From contig CAMTGL010000035.1 in assembly GCA_947071955.1 (NCBI GenBank), positions 1-12,220 on the forward strand: 12,220 bases of DNA, in the 5' to 3' direction. Below, in pieces: positions 1-7,200 of the stretch (within the stretch, counting starts at the first letter, position 1; every line of letters starts with the position of its first letter). This DNA is from an uncultured Plesiomonas sp. (GTDB lineage: Bacteria > Pseudomonadota > Gammaproteobacteria > Enterobacterales > CAMTGL01). A program made the position numbers and the translations under genes. Below the pieces are notes generated by a model that saw only the letters and a list, made by a program, of their open reading frames with translations, ran no database searches and was not told where the DNA came from.

Positions 1-602
1 CCTGCCGCCATATACGCATGCCCCATTCCTATTAGTGGGATAGGTGCAAGACCACGCTGAGTCTCTGCCGCCGCGACTGCCGAGCGATACACTGCCCGTA
101 CGCCTGATAACAACCGATCTTCGGTATCTTCCGTTCCGCGCAAATCAGCACTGCGCAAAAAGGGCACCGCCAGCACAGTGCCACACACTTGACCTTCGGC
201 ATCAAGCAACGGAATTTGCAGGCGTTCGGTTTCCAGCTCACCGTGCTGATCACGGCTGATTGCGCCGATTAAATGCAGGTTAAAAGCGCGCAACAGCTCA
301 TGCGGTGCATCTAATTTACTGGGCGAGTCATGATTTCCACCAATCATCACCACATTTAAATGTGGCATCTGGCGGGTAATGTGAGCCAAAAAACGGTACA
401 ACATTTGCCATGCGGATGCCGGCGGATTTGCAGAATCAAACAGATCGCCAGCCACCAGCAATACATCAGCCTGTTCACGCAACAGTGTGGCCTGTAGCCA
501 ATCTAAAAATGCCTGATGCTCGGCACTGCGATCATACCCGTGTAGATGGTGTCCTAAGTGCCAGTCGGCGGTATGCACTATTTTTAATCGTTTTTCAGTC
601 AT
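1..602 (-). CDS. sbcD: Exonuclease SbcD, N-terminal 200 residues (3' end outside window)
   Basis: SbcD is the metallophosphoesterase (Mre11-like) subunit of the SbcCD nuclease, which with the SMC-like ATPase SbcC cleaves DNA hairpins and blocked ends in the cytoplasm. Reading the minus strand from the ATG at 602 gives 200 uninterrupted codons to the window edge. Visible metal-binding motifs are Asp13-x-His15 in TADWH, Gly-Asp at 52-53 (AGDLFD), GNHD at 89-92 and a Gly-His at 194-195. HTADWHLG near the start and EHQAFLDWL at 29-37 match SbcD closely. A GTGGA ribosome-binding sequence lies 6 nt before the ATG. The gene is divergent from rdgC with 125 bp between starts. E. coli also keeps sbcDC and rdgC near each other, as I recall. 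The C-terminal capping region and any sbcC partner are off-window. Confidence 0.93.
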   Translation of the reverse strand, partial: MTEKRLKIVHTADWHLGHHLHGYDRSAEHQAFLDWLQATLLREQADVLLVAGDLFDSANPPASAWQMLYRFLAHITRQMPHLNVVMIGGNHDSPSKLDAPHELLRAFNLHLIGAISRDQHGELETERLQIPLLDAEGQVCGTVLAVPFLRSADLRGTEDTEDRLLSGVRAVYRSAVAAAETQRGLAPIPLIGMGHAYMAA

Positions 603-727
603 ATTGATCCACTTCGTTACACACAGGAAAACAGATAATTACTACGCATTGTGCCGGATAAGACGACAAGATAAAGCCTGATCCGTTATTATTGTGCGCA
701 TTACTCTCTCTTCCCACGGAAAGTCTT
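603..727. promoter_or_regulatory. Divergent sbcD/rdgC intergenic region
   Basis: These 125 bp must hold the promoters of both divergent genes. The best rdgC candidate is TTGTGC (649-654), a 17-bp spacer and TAAAGC (672-677), which is a weak match to sigma-70. I could not assign a clear sbcD promoter or a LexA box. The segment around 651-685 (GCCGGATAAGACG ... CTGATCCG) recalls one arm of an enterobacterial REP element, but only a 5-bp CGGAT/ATCCG inverted pair is present. Confidence 0.3.
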
Positions 728-1642
728 ATGCTCTGGTTTAAAAATCTCATGGTCTACCGCTTCAGTCGCGATATCAACTTGCAAACAGAAACGCTAGAAA
801 AACAGTTGGCTGATTTTGCGTTTACTCCGTGTGGCAGTCAGGATATGGCCAAATTCGGTTGGGTTTCTCCTCTTGGCCGTAATGCTGATGCCTTTGTGCA
901 TGCCACGCAGGGGCAAATTTTGCTCTGCGCGCGCAAAGAAGAGAAAATGCTGCCCGCAACGGTCATCAAAGAAGCCGTTTCTGCAAAAGTGGCACGCCTT
1001 GAAGCAGAGCAGCAGCGCAAGTTGAAAAAAACCGAGAAAGACAGCATTAAAGATGAAGTGCTGCAAACCCTGCTGCCGCGCGCCTTCACCAAAAATAGCC
1101 AAACCCTAGCTTGGATTGATACGACACAGGGCTTGATCATGATTGACGCAGCTTCAGCAAAGCGGGCCGAAGATCTGCTGGCTCTGCTGCGTAAATCACT
1201 CGGCAGCCTGCCGGTACTGCCATTAAATGTGCAAAAGCCAATTGAGCTGACCTTAACCGAATGGGTGCGCAGTGGTGATGTACCAGCCAGTTTTAACCTG
1301 CTTGAAGAGGCAGAGCTTAAATCTATTTTAGAAGATGGTGGGGTGATCCGCTGTAAACAGCAAGAGCTGGTGTGTGATGAGATCATCGCGCACATTGAAG
1401 CGAAAAAAATGGTCACCAAGCTGGCACTTGATTGGCAAGATCGCATCAGTTTTATGCTGTGCGATGATGGCTCACTAAAACGTCTGAAATTTGCCGATGC
1501 CCTGCGCGAGCAAAATGATGATATTGATCGTGAAGATACTGCCCAGCGTTTTGATGCCGATTTTTCACTGATGTGTGGCGAAGTGGCCGCTATGCTGCAA
1601 CAGCTGGTTGAAGCATTAGGGGGTTTTGCCGAGAAAGCGTAA
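728..1642 (+). CDS. rdgC: Nucleoid-associated recombination protein RdgC
   Basis: RdgC is a ring-shaped dimeric DNA-binding protein that limits RecA filament formation and strand exchange. The 304-residue product, starting at the ATG at 728 (MLWFKNLMVYR), is collinear with the roughly 303-residue enterobacterial protein. Recognisable blocks include FTPCGSQDMAK, ICARKEEK-like LLCARKEEK, LKKTEKDS, LLPRAF, RKSLGSLPV, ELTLTEWVRSG, DDGSLKRLKF and AQRFDADF. The longer reading frame from a TTG at 692 adds 12 residues not found in the family, so the ATG is preferred; GGAAAG at 718-723 is a close-spaced, modest ribosome-binding site. The gene is complete. Its 3' half from codon 153, together with 60 bp of downstream DNA, is repeated immediately after it. 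Confidence 0.95.
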   Translation: MLWFKNLMVYRFSRDINLQTETLEKQLADFAFTPCGSQDMAKFGWVSPLGRNADAFVHATQGQILLCARKEEKMLPATVIKEAVSAKVARLEAEQQRKLKKTEKDSIKDEVLQTLLPRAFTKNSQTLAWIDTTQGLIMIDAASAKRAEDLLALLRKSLGSLPVLPLNVQKPIELTLTEWVRSGDVPASFNLLEEAELKSILEDGGVIRCKQQELVCDEIIAHIEAKKMVTKLALDWQDRISFMLCDDGSLKRLKFADALREQNDDIDREDTAQRFDADFSLMCGEVAAMLQQLVEALGGFAEKA

Positions 1643-1699
1643 CCCCGATCACACTCTTGCCGCAGGCCGTGCTAGAATGCGCGCGCTGCGGCAACTGCA
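1185..1699 (+). repeat. 515-bp tandem duplication, copy 1 (rdgC 3' half and downstream DNA)
   Basis: Bases 1185-1702 recur at 1700-2217 with a constant offset of 515 and no difference that I could find by reading both copies through. Copy 1 contains rdgC codons 154-304, the stop codon and the following intergenic DNA with an extended -10 promoter element. The three bases TGC at 1700-1702 belong to both copies, a microhomology at the junction. Confidence 0.95.
1670..1678 (+). promoter_or_regulatory. Duplicated extended -10 promoter element (copy 1)
   Basis: TGCTAGAAT is an extended -10 (TG-n-TAGAAT) followed by a GC-only discriminator (GCGCGCGC). It is identical to the element at 2185-2193 that probably drives trhP. 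No convincing -35 lies 16-18 bp upstream. In this copy it sits just ahead of the truncated rdgC fragment, so a start near 1685 would make an RNA covering that fragment and reading on into trhP. Confidence 0.45.
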
Positions 1700-2157
1700 T
1701 GCTGCGTAAATCACTCGGCAGCCTGCCGGTACTGCCATTAAATGTGCAAAAGCCAATTGAGCTGACCTTAACCGAATGGGTGCGCAGTGGTGATGTACCA
1801 GCCAGTTTTAACCTGCTTGAAGAGGCAGAGCTTAAATCTATTTTAGAAGATGGTGGGGTGATCCGCTGTAAACAGCAAGAGCTGGTGTGTGATGAGATCA
1901 TCGCGCACATTGAAGCGAAAAAAATGGTCACCAAGCTGGCACTTGATTGGCAAGATCGCATCAGTTTTATGCTGTGCGATGATGGCTCACTAAAACGTCT
2001 GAAATTTGCCGATGCCCTGCGCGAGCAAAATGATGATATTGATCGTGAAGATACTGCCCAGCGTTTTGATGCCGATTTTTCACTGATGTGTGGCGAAGTG
2101 GCCGCTATGCTGCAACAGCTGGTTGAAGCATTAGGGGGTTTTGCCGAGAAAGCGTAA
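1699..2157 (+). pseudogene. Truncated rdgC copy (C-terminal half), created by the duplication
   Basis: This open frame encodes 152 residues: an ATG formed at the duplication junction (ATGCTGCGTAAA), then residues 154-304 of RdgC, unchanged. A longer frame begins with a TTG at 1657 and adds 14 residues (MPQAVLECARCGNC) translated from what is non-coding DNA in the parent arrangement. Neither start has a recognisable ribosome-binding sequence, so translation is doubtful. The fragment lacks the N-terminal half of RdgC, hence cannot be a normal ring-forming protein. The intact gene lies directly upstream, so this is best read as a non-essential remnant. If translated, it could in principle interact with full-length RdgC, which is speculation. 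Confidence 0.85.
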
Positions 2158-2217
2158 CCCCGATCACACTCTTGCCGCAGGCCGTGCTAGAATGCGCGCG
2201 CTGCGGCAACTGCATGC
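1700..2217 (+). repeat. 515-bp tandem duplication, copy 2
   Basis: This is the second copy of 1185-1702. It starts inside the TGC shared at the junction and ends at 2217, after which the sequence diverges (copy 1 continues TGCGTAAATC, copy 2 continues CGTAAAACC). The outer edges share an imperfect TGC...CGTAAA similarity that could have promoted the rearrangement. Apparently perfect identity implies a very recent event or an assembly or culture effect. Confidence 0.95.
2185..2193 (+). promoter_or_regulatory. Probable trhP promoter (extended -10)
   Basis: TGCTAGAAT matches the extended -10 consensus (TG-n-TATAAT) with one mismatch in the hexamer. It is followed by GCGCGCGCTGCGG, a GC-rich discriminator of the type known from stringently controlled translation-related promoters. 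The predicted start near 2200 gives trhP a leader of about 80 nt. No good -35 hexamer is visible, which an extended -10 can tolerate. Confidence 0.5.
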
Positions 2218-2225
2218 CGTAAAAC

Positions 2226-2264
2226 CGTACCCAATCAGGTTGGGTACGACTGATTTGTTATCAG
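2226..2264 (+). promoter_or_regulatory. Paired hairpins in the trhP leader
   Basis: A perfect 9-bp stem (CGTACCCAA 2226-2234 with TTGGGTACG 2240-2248, loop TCAGG) is followed at once by a 5-bp stem (CTGAT 2250-2254 with ATCAG 2260-2264, loop TTGTT). No T-run follows either, so they are unlikely to be a terminator. They end 18 nt before the ATG and just ahead of the AAGAGA ribosome-binding site. A role in translation control or RNA stability is possible but unproven. Confidence 0.5.
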
Positions 2265-2282
2265 ATATCTAAAGAGATCACC

Positions 2283-3668
2283 ATGTTTAAACCCGAACTT
2301 TTGTCGCCCGCCGGCAGCCTGAAAAATATGCGCTATGCCTTTGCCTATGGTGCAGATGCCGTGTATGCCGGACAGCCACGTTACAGCCTGCGTGTGCGTA
2401 ACAATGAATTCAACCATGAAAACCTGCAAATCGGCATTAATGAAGCCCACGCGCAAGGCAAAAAATTCTACGTTGTCGTCAACATTGCCCCGCATAACTC
2501 AAAATTAAAAACATTTTTGCGGGATCTCAAACCGGTTGTTGATATGCAGCCTGACGCGCTGATCATGTCAGATCCAGGCCTGATCATGATGGTACGTGAA
2601 GCCTTCCCTGAAATTGATATTCATCTTTCAGTACAGGCCAATGCTGTAAACTGGGCGACCGTAAAATTCTGGAAAAGCATGGGGTTAACGCGCGTCATTT
2701 TATCACGCGAGTTATCACTCGATGAGATAGAAGAGATCCGCCAGAATGTACCGGATATGGAGCTAGAGATCTTCGTACACGGCGCATTGTGTATGGCCTA
2801 TTCTGGCCGCTGTCTGCTTTCAGGCTACATCAACAAACGTGACCCCAACCAAGGCACCTGCACCAATGCCTGCCGCTGGGAGTACAAAATGCACGAAGGC
2901 AAAGAAGACGACACCGGCAATATTGTGCATAAACAAGAGCCGATTGCCGTCCAAACGATCGATCCGGCTACTGAACTGGCCAGCGAACCCACGCTTGGCG
3001 CAGGCGCACCGACCGATAAGATGTATCTGATCGAAGAGGCCCAGCGTCCTGGGGAATATATGAGCGCGTTCGAAGATGAACACGGCACATATATGATGAA
3101 CTCTAAAGATCTGCGAGCCATTCAGCATGTTGAGCGCCTGACACAAATGGGCGTGCACTCACTGAAAATTGAGGGGCGCACCAAATCGTTTTACTACTGC
3201 GCTCGCACCGCACAGGTATACCGCAAAGCCATTGATGATGCGGCAGCCGGAAAACCGTTTGATAAAACACTGATGGATACCCTTGAATCACTGGCGCACC
3301 GCGGGTACACCGAAGGCTTTTTACGCCGCCACGTGCACGATGAGTACCAGAACTACGAGTACGGCTACTCGGTATCAGACAAGCAACAATTTGTTGGTGA
3401 ATTTACCGGTGAGCGTAAAGACGGATTGGCCGCGGTTGCAGTAAAAAATAAATTTTTGGTCGGTGACAGCGTTGAGCTGATGACACCAAATGGTAACATT
3501 AATTTTACCATTGAAATGATGCACAACAAGAAAGGCCAGCCTATTGATACTGCGCCGGGTGATGGCCACACCGTTTATTTACCCGTTCCGGCCGACCTTG
3601 ATTTAAGCTACGCACTGCTGATGCGAAACTTAGGTGGCAGCAATACCCGTAACCCGCACACCGCGTAA
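2283..3668 (+). CDS. trhP: tRNA 5-hydroxyuridine(34) synthesis protein TrhP (U32 family, formerly YegQ)
   Basis: TrhP is the U32-family protein required, in the prephenate-dependent pathway, for 5-hydroxylation of U34 in tRNA, the first step to cmo5U wobble modification. The 461-residue product starts MFKPELLSPAG and aligns end to end with E. coli YegQ (about 453 residues) from memory. Residues 162-180 fit the U32 signature, with Cys170 and Cys177; Cys193 and Cys197 follow (GTCTNACRW), giving the four-cysteine cluster expected to hold an iron-sulfur centre. ERLTQMGVHSLKIEGRTKSFYY and AHRGYTEGFL are also typical. Compared with the E. coli protein there seems to be an extra stretch of about eight residues near 229-238 (ATELAS...). 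Ribosome-binding site AAGAGA at 2272-2277. It appears to be a single-gene transcript ended by the hairpin after 3739. Family proteases are a historical misannotation risk for this gene. Confidence 0.94.
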   Translation: MFKPELLSPAGSLKNMRYAFAYGADAVYAGQPRYSLRVRNNEFNHENLQIGINEAHAQGKKFYVVVNIAPHNSKLKTFLRDLKPVVDMQPDALIMSDPGLIMMVREAFPEIDIHLSVQANAVNWATVKFWKSMGLTRVILSRELSLDEIEEIRQNVPDMELEIFVHGALCMAYSGRCLLSGYINKRDPNQGTCTNACRWEYKMHEGKEDDTGNIVHKQEPIAVQTIDPATELASEPTLGAGAPTDKMYLIEEAQRPGEYMSAFEDEHGTYMMNSKDLRAIQHVERLTQMGVHSLKIEGRTKSFYYCARTAQVYRKAIDDAAAGKPFDKTLMDTLESLAHRGYTEGFLRRHVHDEYQNYEYGYSVSDKQQFVGEFTGERKDGLAAVAVKNKFLVGDSVELMTPNGNINFTIEMMHNKKGQPIDTAPGDGHTVYLPVPADLDLSYALLMRNLGGSNTRNPHTA

Positions 3669-3738
3669 TCTGGCGTTAAACAAACCACTATTCACAGGCT
3701 AGAAATAGCGTTAACTGACAGATAAAACGTGATAACAG

Positions 3739-3795
3739 AGCAATACTGTGCTGGAAAACCCAGTACAGTGTTGCTGTTTTCAGCAACTATTTTTC
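3739..3795 (+). terminator. Rho-independent terminator(s) after trhP
   Basis: A 16-bp stem (3739-3754 with 3760-3775, two G-U pairs, loop AAAAC) is followed by GTTTT. Its 3' arm TTGCTG (3771-3776) can instead pair with CAGCAA (3781-3786) to form a second hairpin followed by CTATTTTTCTTTTC. Either structure would terminate the trhP transcript; they exclude each other. Confidence 0.8.
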
Positions 3796-3980
3796 TTTTC
3801 TTTATCTCTTTTTTATCCTTGATTTAATTCAATTTTCTCTTCAATTTCCTTCTCTTTTTCTTGATTAAAATCTTCCTTTTACTCTCTTTTCGCACAATGA
3901 ATCTCTTATTTTCTATCACTGATTGCTTGCCTTCTTCTTTCTATTACTCTTCTTTTCCCTGCTTCCCTTATCTATTATCC
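3787..3980 (+). other. Pyrimidine-rich, G-poor tract
   Basis: About 80% of these 194 bases are C or T on the plus strand and only eight are G by hand count. No open frame or RNA gene was recognised. G-poor, pyrimidine-rich RNA of this length is the kind of sequence Rho loads on (rut-like), so it may back up the trhP terminator. It may also be simply a biased spacer or part of a very long chitinase leader. Bases 3669-4295 contain no gene that I can support. Confidence 0.6.
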
Positions 3981-4001
3981 GGCTCTTTTTATCGGATCAC
4001 A

Positions 4002-4011
4002 TGTCGCGACA
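4002..4011. promoter_or_regulatory. Perfect 10-bp palindrome upstream of the chitinase gene
   Basis: TGTCGCGACA is self-complementary and lies about 290 bp upstream of the chitinase ATG. It could be a regulator half-site pair, but I recognise no specific binding consensus. Confidence 0.25.
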
Positions 4012-4101
4012 CATCCTGCATTTGTACAGCTTTGTAACTACCACATTATATTTGCGATACACATCATTTTTTTCACAAAAAAAGTAGCGAAAACCTGCGC
4101 A

Positions 4102-4143
4102 TGACATTGCAGTGAATGTGCAATATCGCACCGATCAATGTCA
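4102..4143. promoter_or_regulatory. Nested inverted repeats upstream of the chitinase gene
   Basis: Outer arms TGACATTG (4102-4109) and CAATGTCA (4136-4143) are perfectly complementary. Inside them GTGC-AATATC-GCAC (4118-4131) forms a second inverted repeat, part of a weak CRP-like site TGTGC-N6-GCACC (4117-4132), and ATTGCA-N7-TGCAAT (4106-4124) forms a third pairing. The density of symmetry suggests a control region for the chitinase gene, whose relatives in vibrios are known to be regulated by carbon source. No regulator can be named from sequence alone. Confidence 0.4.
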
Positions 4144-4240
4144 CAAATTAATTAACATTTTTTAAACATATTTATCTAAGTGAAAATACTTCGATTATGT
4201 TTAGTGTCAGAGGCCAATTTTCCTTTTTTGCGCCTTTAAC

Positions 4241-4265
4241 CCGAGTGCAGATAACTCTGACTCGG
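4241..4265 (+). promoter_or_regulatory. Hairpin in the chitinase leader, just before the ribosome-binding site
   Basis: CCGAGT (4241-4246) pairs with ACTCGG (4260-4265), and CAGA (4248-4251) pairs with TCTG (4256-4259), leaving a TAAC loop and one bulged G. This 10-bp stem ends 15 nt before the AGGGA ribosome-binding site at 4281-4285. There is no T-run after it, so it is a leader structure rather than a terminator. Confidence 0.5.
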
Positions 4266-4295
4266 CGGATATGGCAACTCAGGGATGTCACAACT

Positions 4296-7200
4296 ATGTC
4301 GAATAAGAAACTCCTCACTCCTGCACTCAATTTGAGTGCGCTGAGTGTCGCTTGCATGATGGCATTTTCAGCGCAAGCCGCTACGGTAGACTGTACCGGA
4401 TTACCTACATGGAATAGCACCAGTGCTTATGGCGGTGCGAGCAAAGTACAACTGCAAAATAAAGCCTATCAGGCAAACTGGTGGAACCAAAACATGTCAC
4501 CGGATAAGTATTCCAATGCTTATCAAGAGTGGAAACTACTTGGTGATTGCGCCACTACCGCCCCTGTTGTCAATACGCCACCGAATGTCAGCCTGACCGC
4601 TCCGGCCAATAACGCCAGTGTGAAAGTCGGCGATACCGTAACACTCAGCGCAACGGCCAGTGATAAAGACGGTACAGTTGCCAAAGTTGAGTTTTATATT
4701 GATGGCGTAAAAACCGCCACCGGCACTGCATCCCCGTATAGCTATGCTTGGGTGGCCACCGCCGGTACACATACATTATTGGCTAAAGCCTATGATGATA
4801 AAGGCGCAACCACTGACAGCAGCGTCAGCATTACCGCAACAGCGACCACACCACCAGTCACCAGTAACCAAGCGCCGACAATCACCCTTGATACACCTGC
4901 CAGCGCATCAGCAGGCCAAAGCGTGACCCTAACGGCCACAGCAAAAGACAGTGATGGCAGTGTTGCCAAAGTGGAGTTTTTTGCCGATAACGTTTCTGTC
5001 GGCAGCAGCACCAGCGCACCTTATCAAGCCGTTTGGAAAGCCACTGATGGCTCGCATACCCTTGTTGCAAAAGCCACCGATGATAAAGGTGCGGTGGGCA
5101 CATCAAGCAGCGTAACGTTTGTTGTTGGCACAACTGCTGGTACATCACAAGATCAGTGCCGCCCAGAAGGTTTATATAAAACCCCAGGTGTCGCCGTGCC
5201 TTATTGTACTGTGTACGATAAAGAGGGCCGTGAAGTGATGGGGGCTGACCACCCACGCCGTATCATCGGTTATTTCACCTCATGGCGCACCGGTGGCAAC
5301 GGCCAACCGGCTTATCTGGCCAAAGATATTCCGTGGGATAAAATCACTCACATTAACTATGCCTTTGCGCATATCGGCCCAGACTTTAAAGTGTCAGTGG
5401 GCAATGAAGCTGATCCTGCCAACGCTGCAACCGGTCTGCAATGGCCGGGCGTGGCGGGGGCAGATATGGATCCGAGCCTGCCTTACAAAGGCCACTTCAA
5501 CCTGCTGAATAAATTCAAAAAGCAGTATCCGAATGTCAAAACACTGATCTCTATCGGTGGCTGGGCAGAAACCGGTGGCTATTTTGATGACAACGGCAAA
5601 CGTGTTGCCTCCGGTGGTTTCTACACCATGACCACCAACCCTGACGGCAGCACCAATACCGCCGCCATTCAGACCTTTGCTAAATCAGCTGTCGATTTTA
5701 TCCGCAAATATGGCTTTAACGGCGTTGATATCGATTACGAATATGCTACATCCATGACAGGTGCCGGTAATCCAGATGACTTTGCCGTCTCTGATAAACT
5801 GCGCCCATACCTGATGAAGTCTTATTCTGTCTTGATGAAAACCCTGCGCGAAGAGCTCGATAAAGCCGGTGCTGCTGATAAAAAGCACTACATGCTGACC
5901 GTTGCCGCGCCATCATCGGGCTATATGCTACGGGGTATGGAGACCTATCAGGTTACTCAATATCTCGATTACATCAACGTGATGTCTTATGACTTGCATG
6001 GCTCATGGAACAACTACGTTGGCCACAATGCCGCGCTGTATGATACCGGTAAAGATGGTGAACTGGCCGCATGGAACATGTATGGCACAGCACAATACGG
6101 TGGCTTAGGCTATCTGAATACTGACTGGGCAGCACACTACTTTCGCGGTTCAATGCCAGCAGGCCGTATTAACATCGGTGTGCCTTACTATACGCGCGGA
6201 TGGCAAAACGTCACTGGCGGTGATAACGGTTTGTGGGGTAGTGCTGCCCTGCCAAACCAATCTCAGTGTCCGTCAGGGACTGGCGGCGATCCGAAAAATC
6301 AGTGCGGTAACGGTGCGGTAGGTATCGATAACGTCTGGTTTGATGTGGATGTTAAAGGCAAAGAGATGGCCGGTGGCGGTAACCCAATGTGGCATGCCAT
6401 GAACCTTGAGAAAGGGATATTGCCAAGCTATATCCAATCATACGGTTTAGATCCAGCCAATGATCCGCAAGACAAGCTGACCGGTAAATATGTGCGTTAC
6501 TATGACAGCGTAGCGGTTGCGCCGTGGTTGTGGAACGCCGATAAGAAAGTCTTTATCTCTACCGAAGATGAGCAATCAATCAAAACCAAAGCGGGCTATG
6601 TGGCCAACCAAGGTTTGGGTGGGGTAATGATCTGGGAGATGGCCGGTGACTACGCATGGTATCCGAACCGTAACGGGGGTGAGTATTACATCGGTAATAC
6701 CATGACCAATGCACTGTACGATACACTGAAAAATGCCCCAGCCTATGGCAATAAACTTGCTGATCGTGCGATGCCACCAAAAGCGGTAGATATCGCCGTC
6801 ACCATTGATGGCTTTAAAGTGGGTGATCAAAACTACCCAATCAACCCGAAAGTTCACTTTAAAAACAACACCGGTAGCGATATTCCAGGCGGTACAGAGT
6901 TCCAGTTTGATATCCCAACTTCAGCACCGGCTAACGCCGCTGACCAATCAGGTGCAGGGCTGAAAGTGATTCAAACGGGCCACACGGGTAATAACATCGG
7001 CGGTCTGAAAGGTAATTTCCACCGTGTGGCATTTACCTTGCCAAACTGGAAAACACTGGCCAAAGGTGAGACTTATGATCTAGATCTGGTCTACTACCTG
7101 CCAATTTCAGGCCCTGCTAACTATACGGTAAAAATTAGCGGTACTGAGTATGCCTTTAGTGGTGAATACCCTAGTCTGCCGTTAGCTGACTTGAGTAGCA

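Noticed and set aside
647..700. REP-like element and CATTGTGC / ATTGTGCGC direct similarity between sbcD and rdgC
   Set aside because: Only a 5-bp complementary pair is present, and similarity to the REP consensus is short and partial.
692..727. Longer rdgC start at a TTG at 692
   Set aside because: It adds 12 residues absent from RdgC proteins; MLWFKNLM at 728 is the family N-terminus.
838..1961. Two antisense frames (838-1446 and 1590-1961) sharing an identical stretch
   Set aside because: They are shadows of rdgC on the opposite strand; the shared stretch is only the antisense of the 515-bp duplication.
4197..4295. Longer chitinase start at an ATG at 4197
   Set aside because: It would place 33 residues, including several Arg, before an otherwise perfect signal peptide, and it runs through the leader hairpin. 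The ATG at 4296 has a ribosome-binding site.
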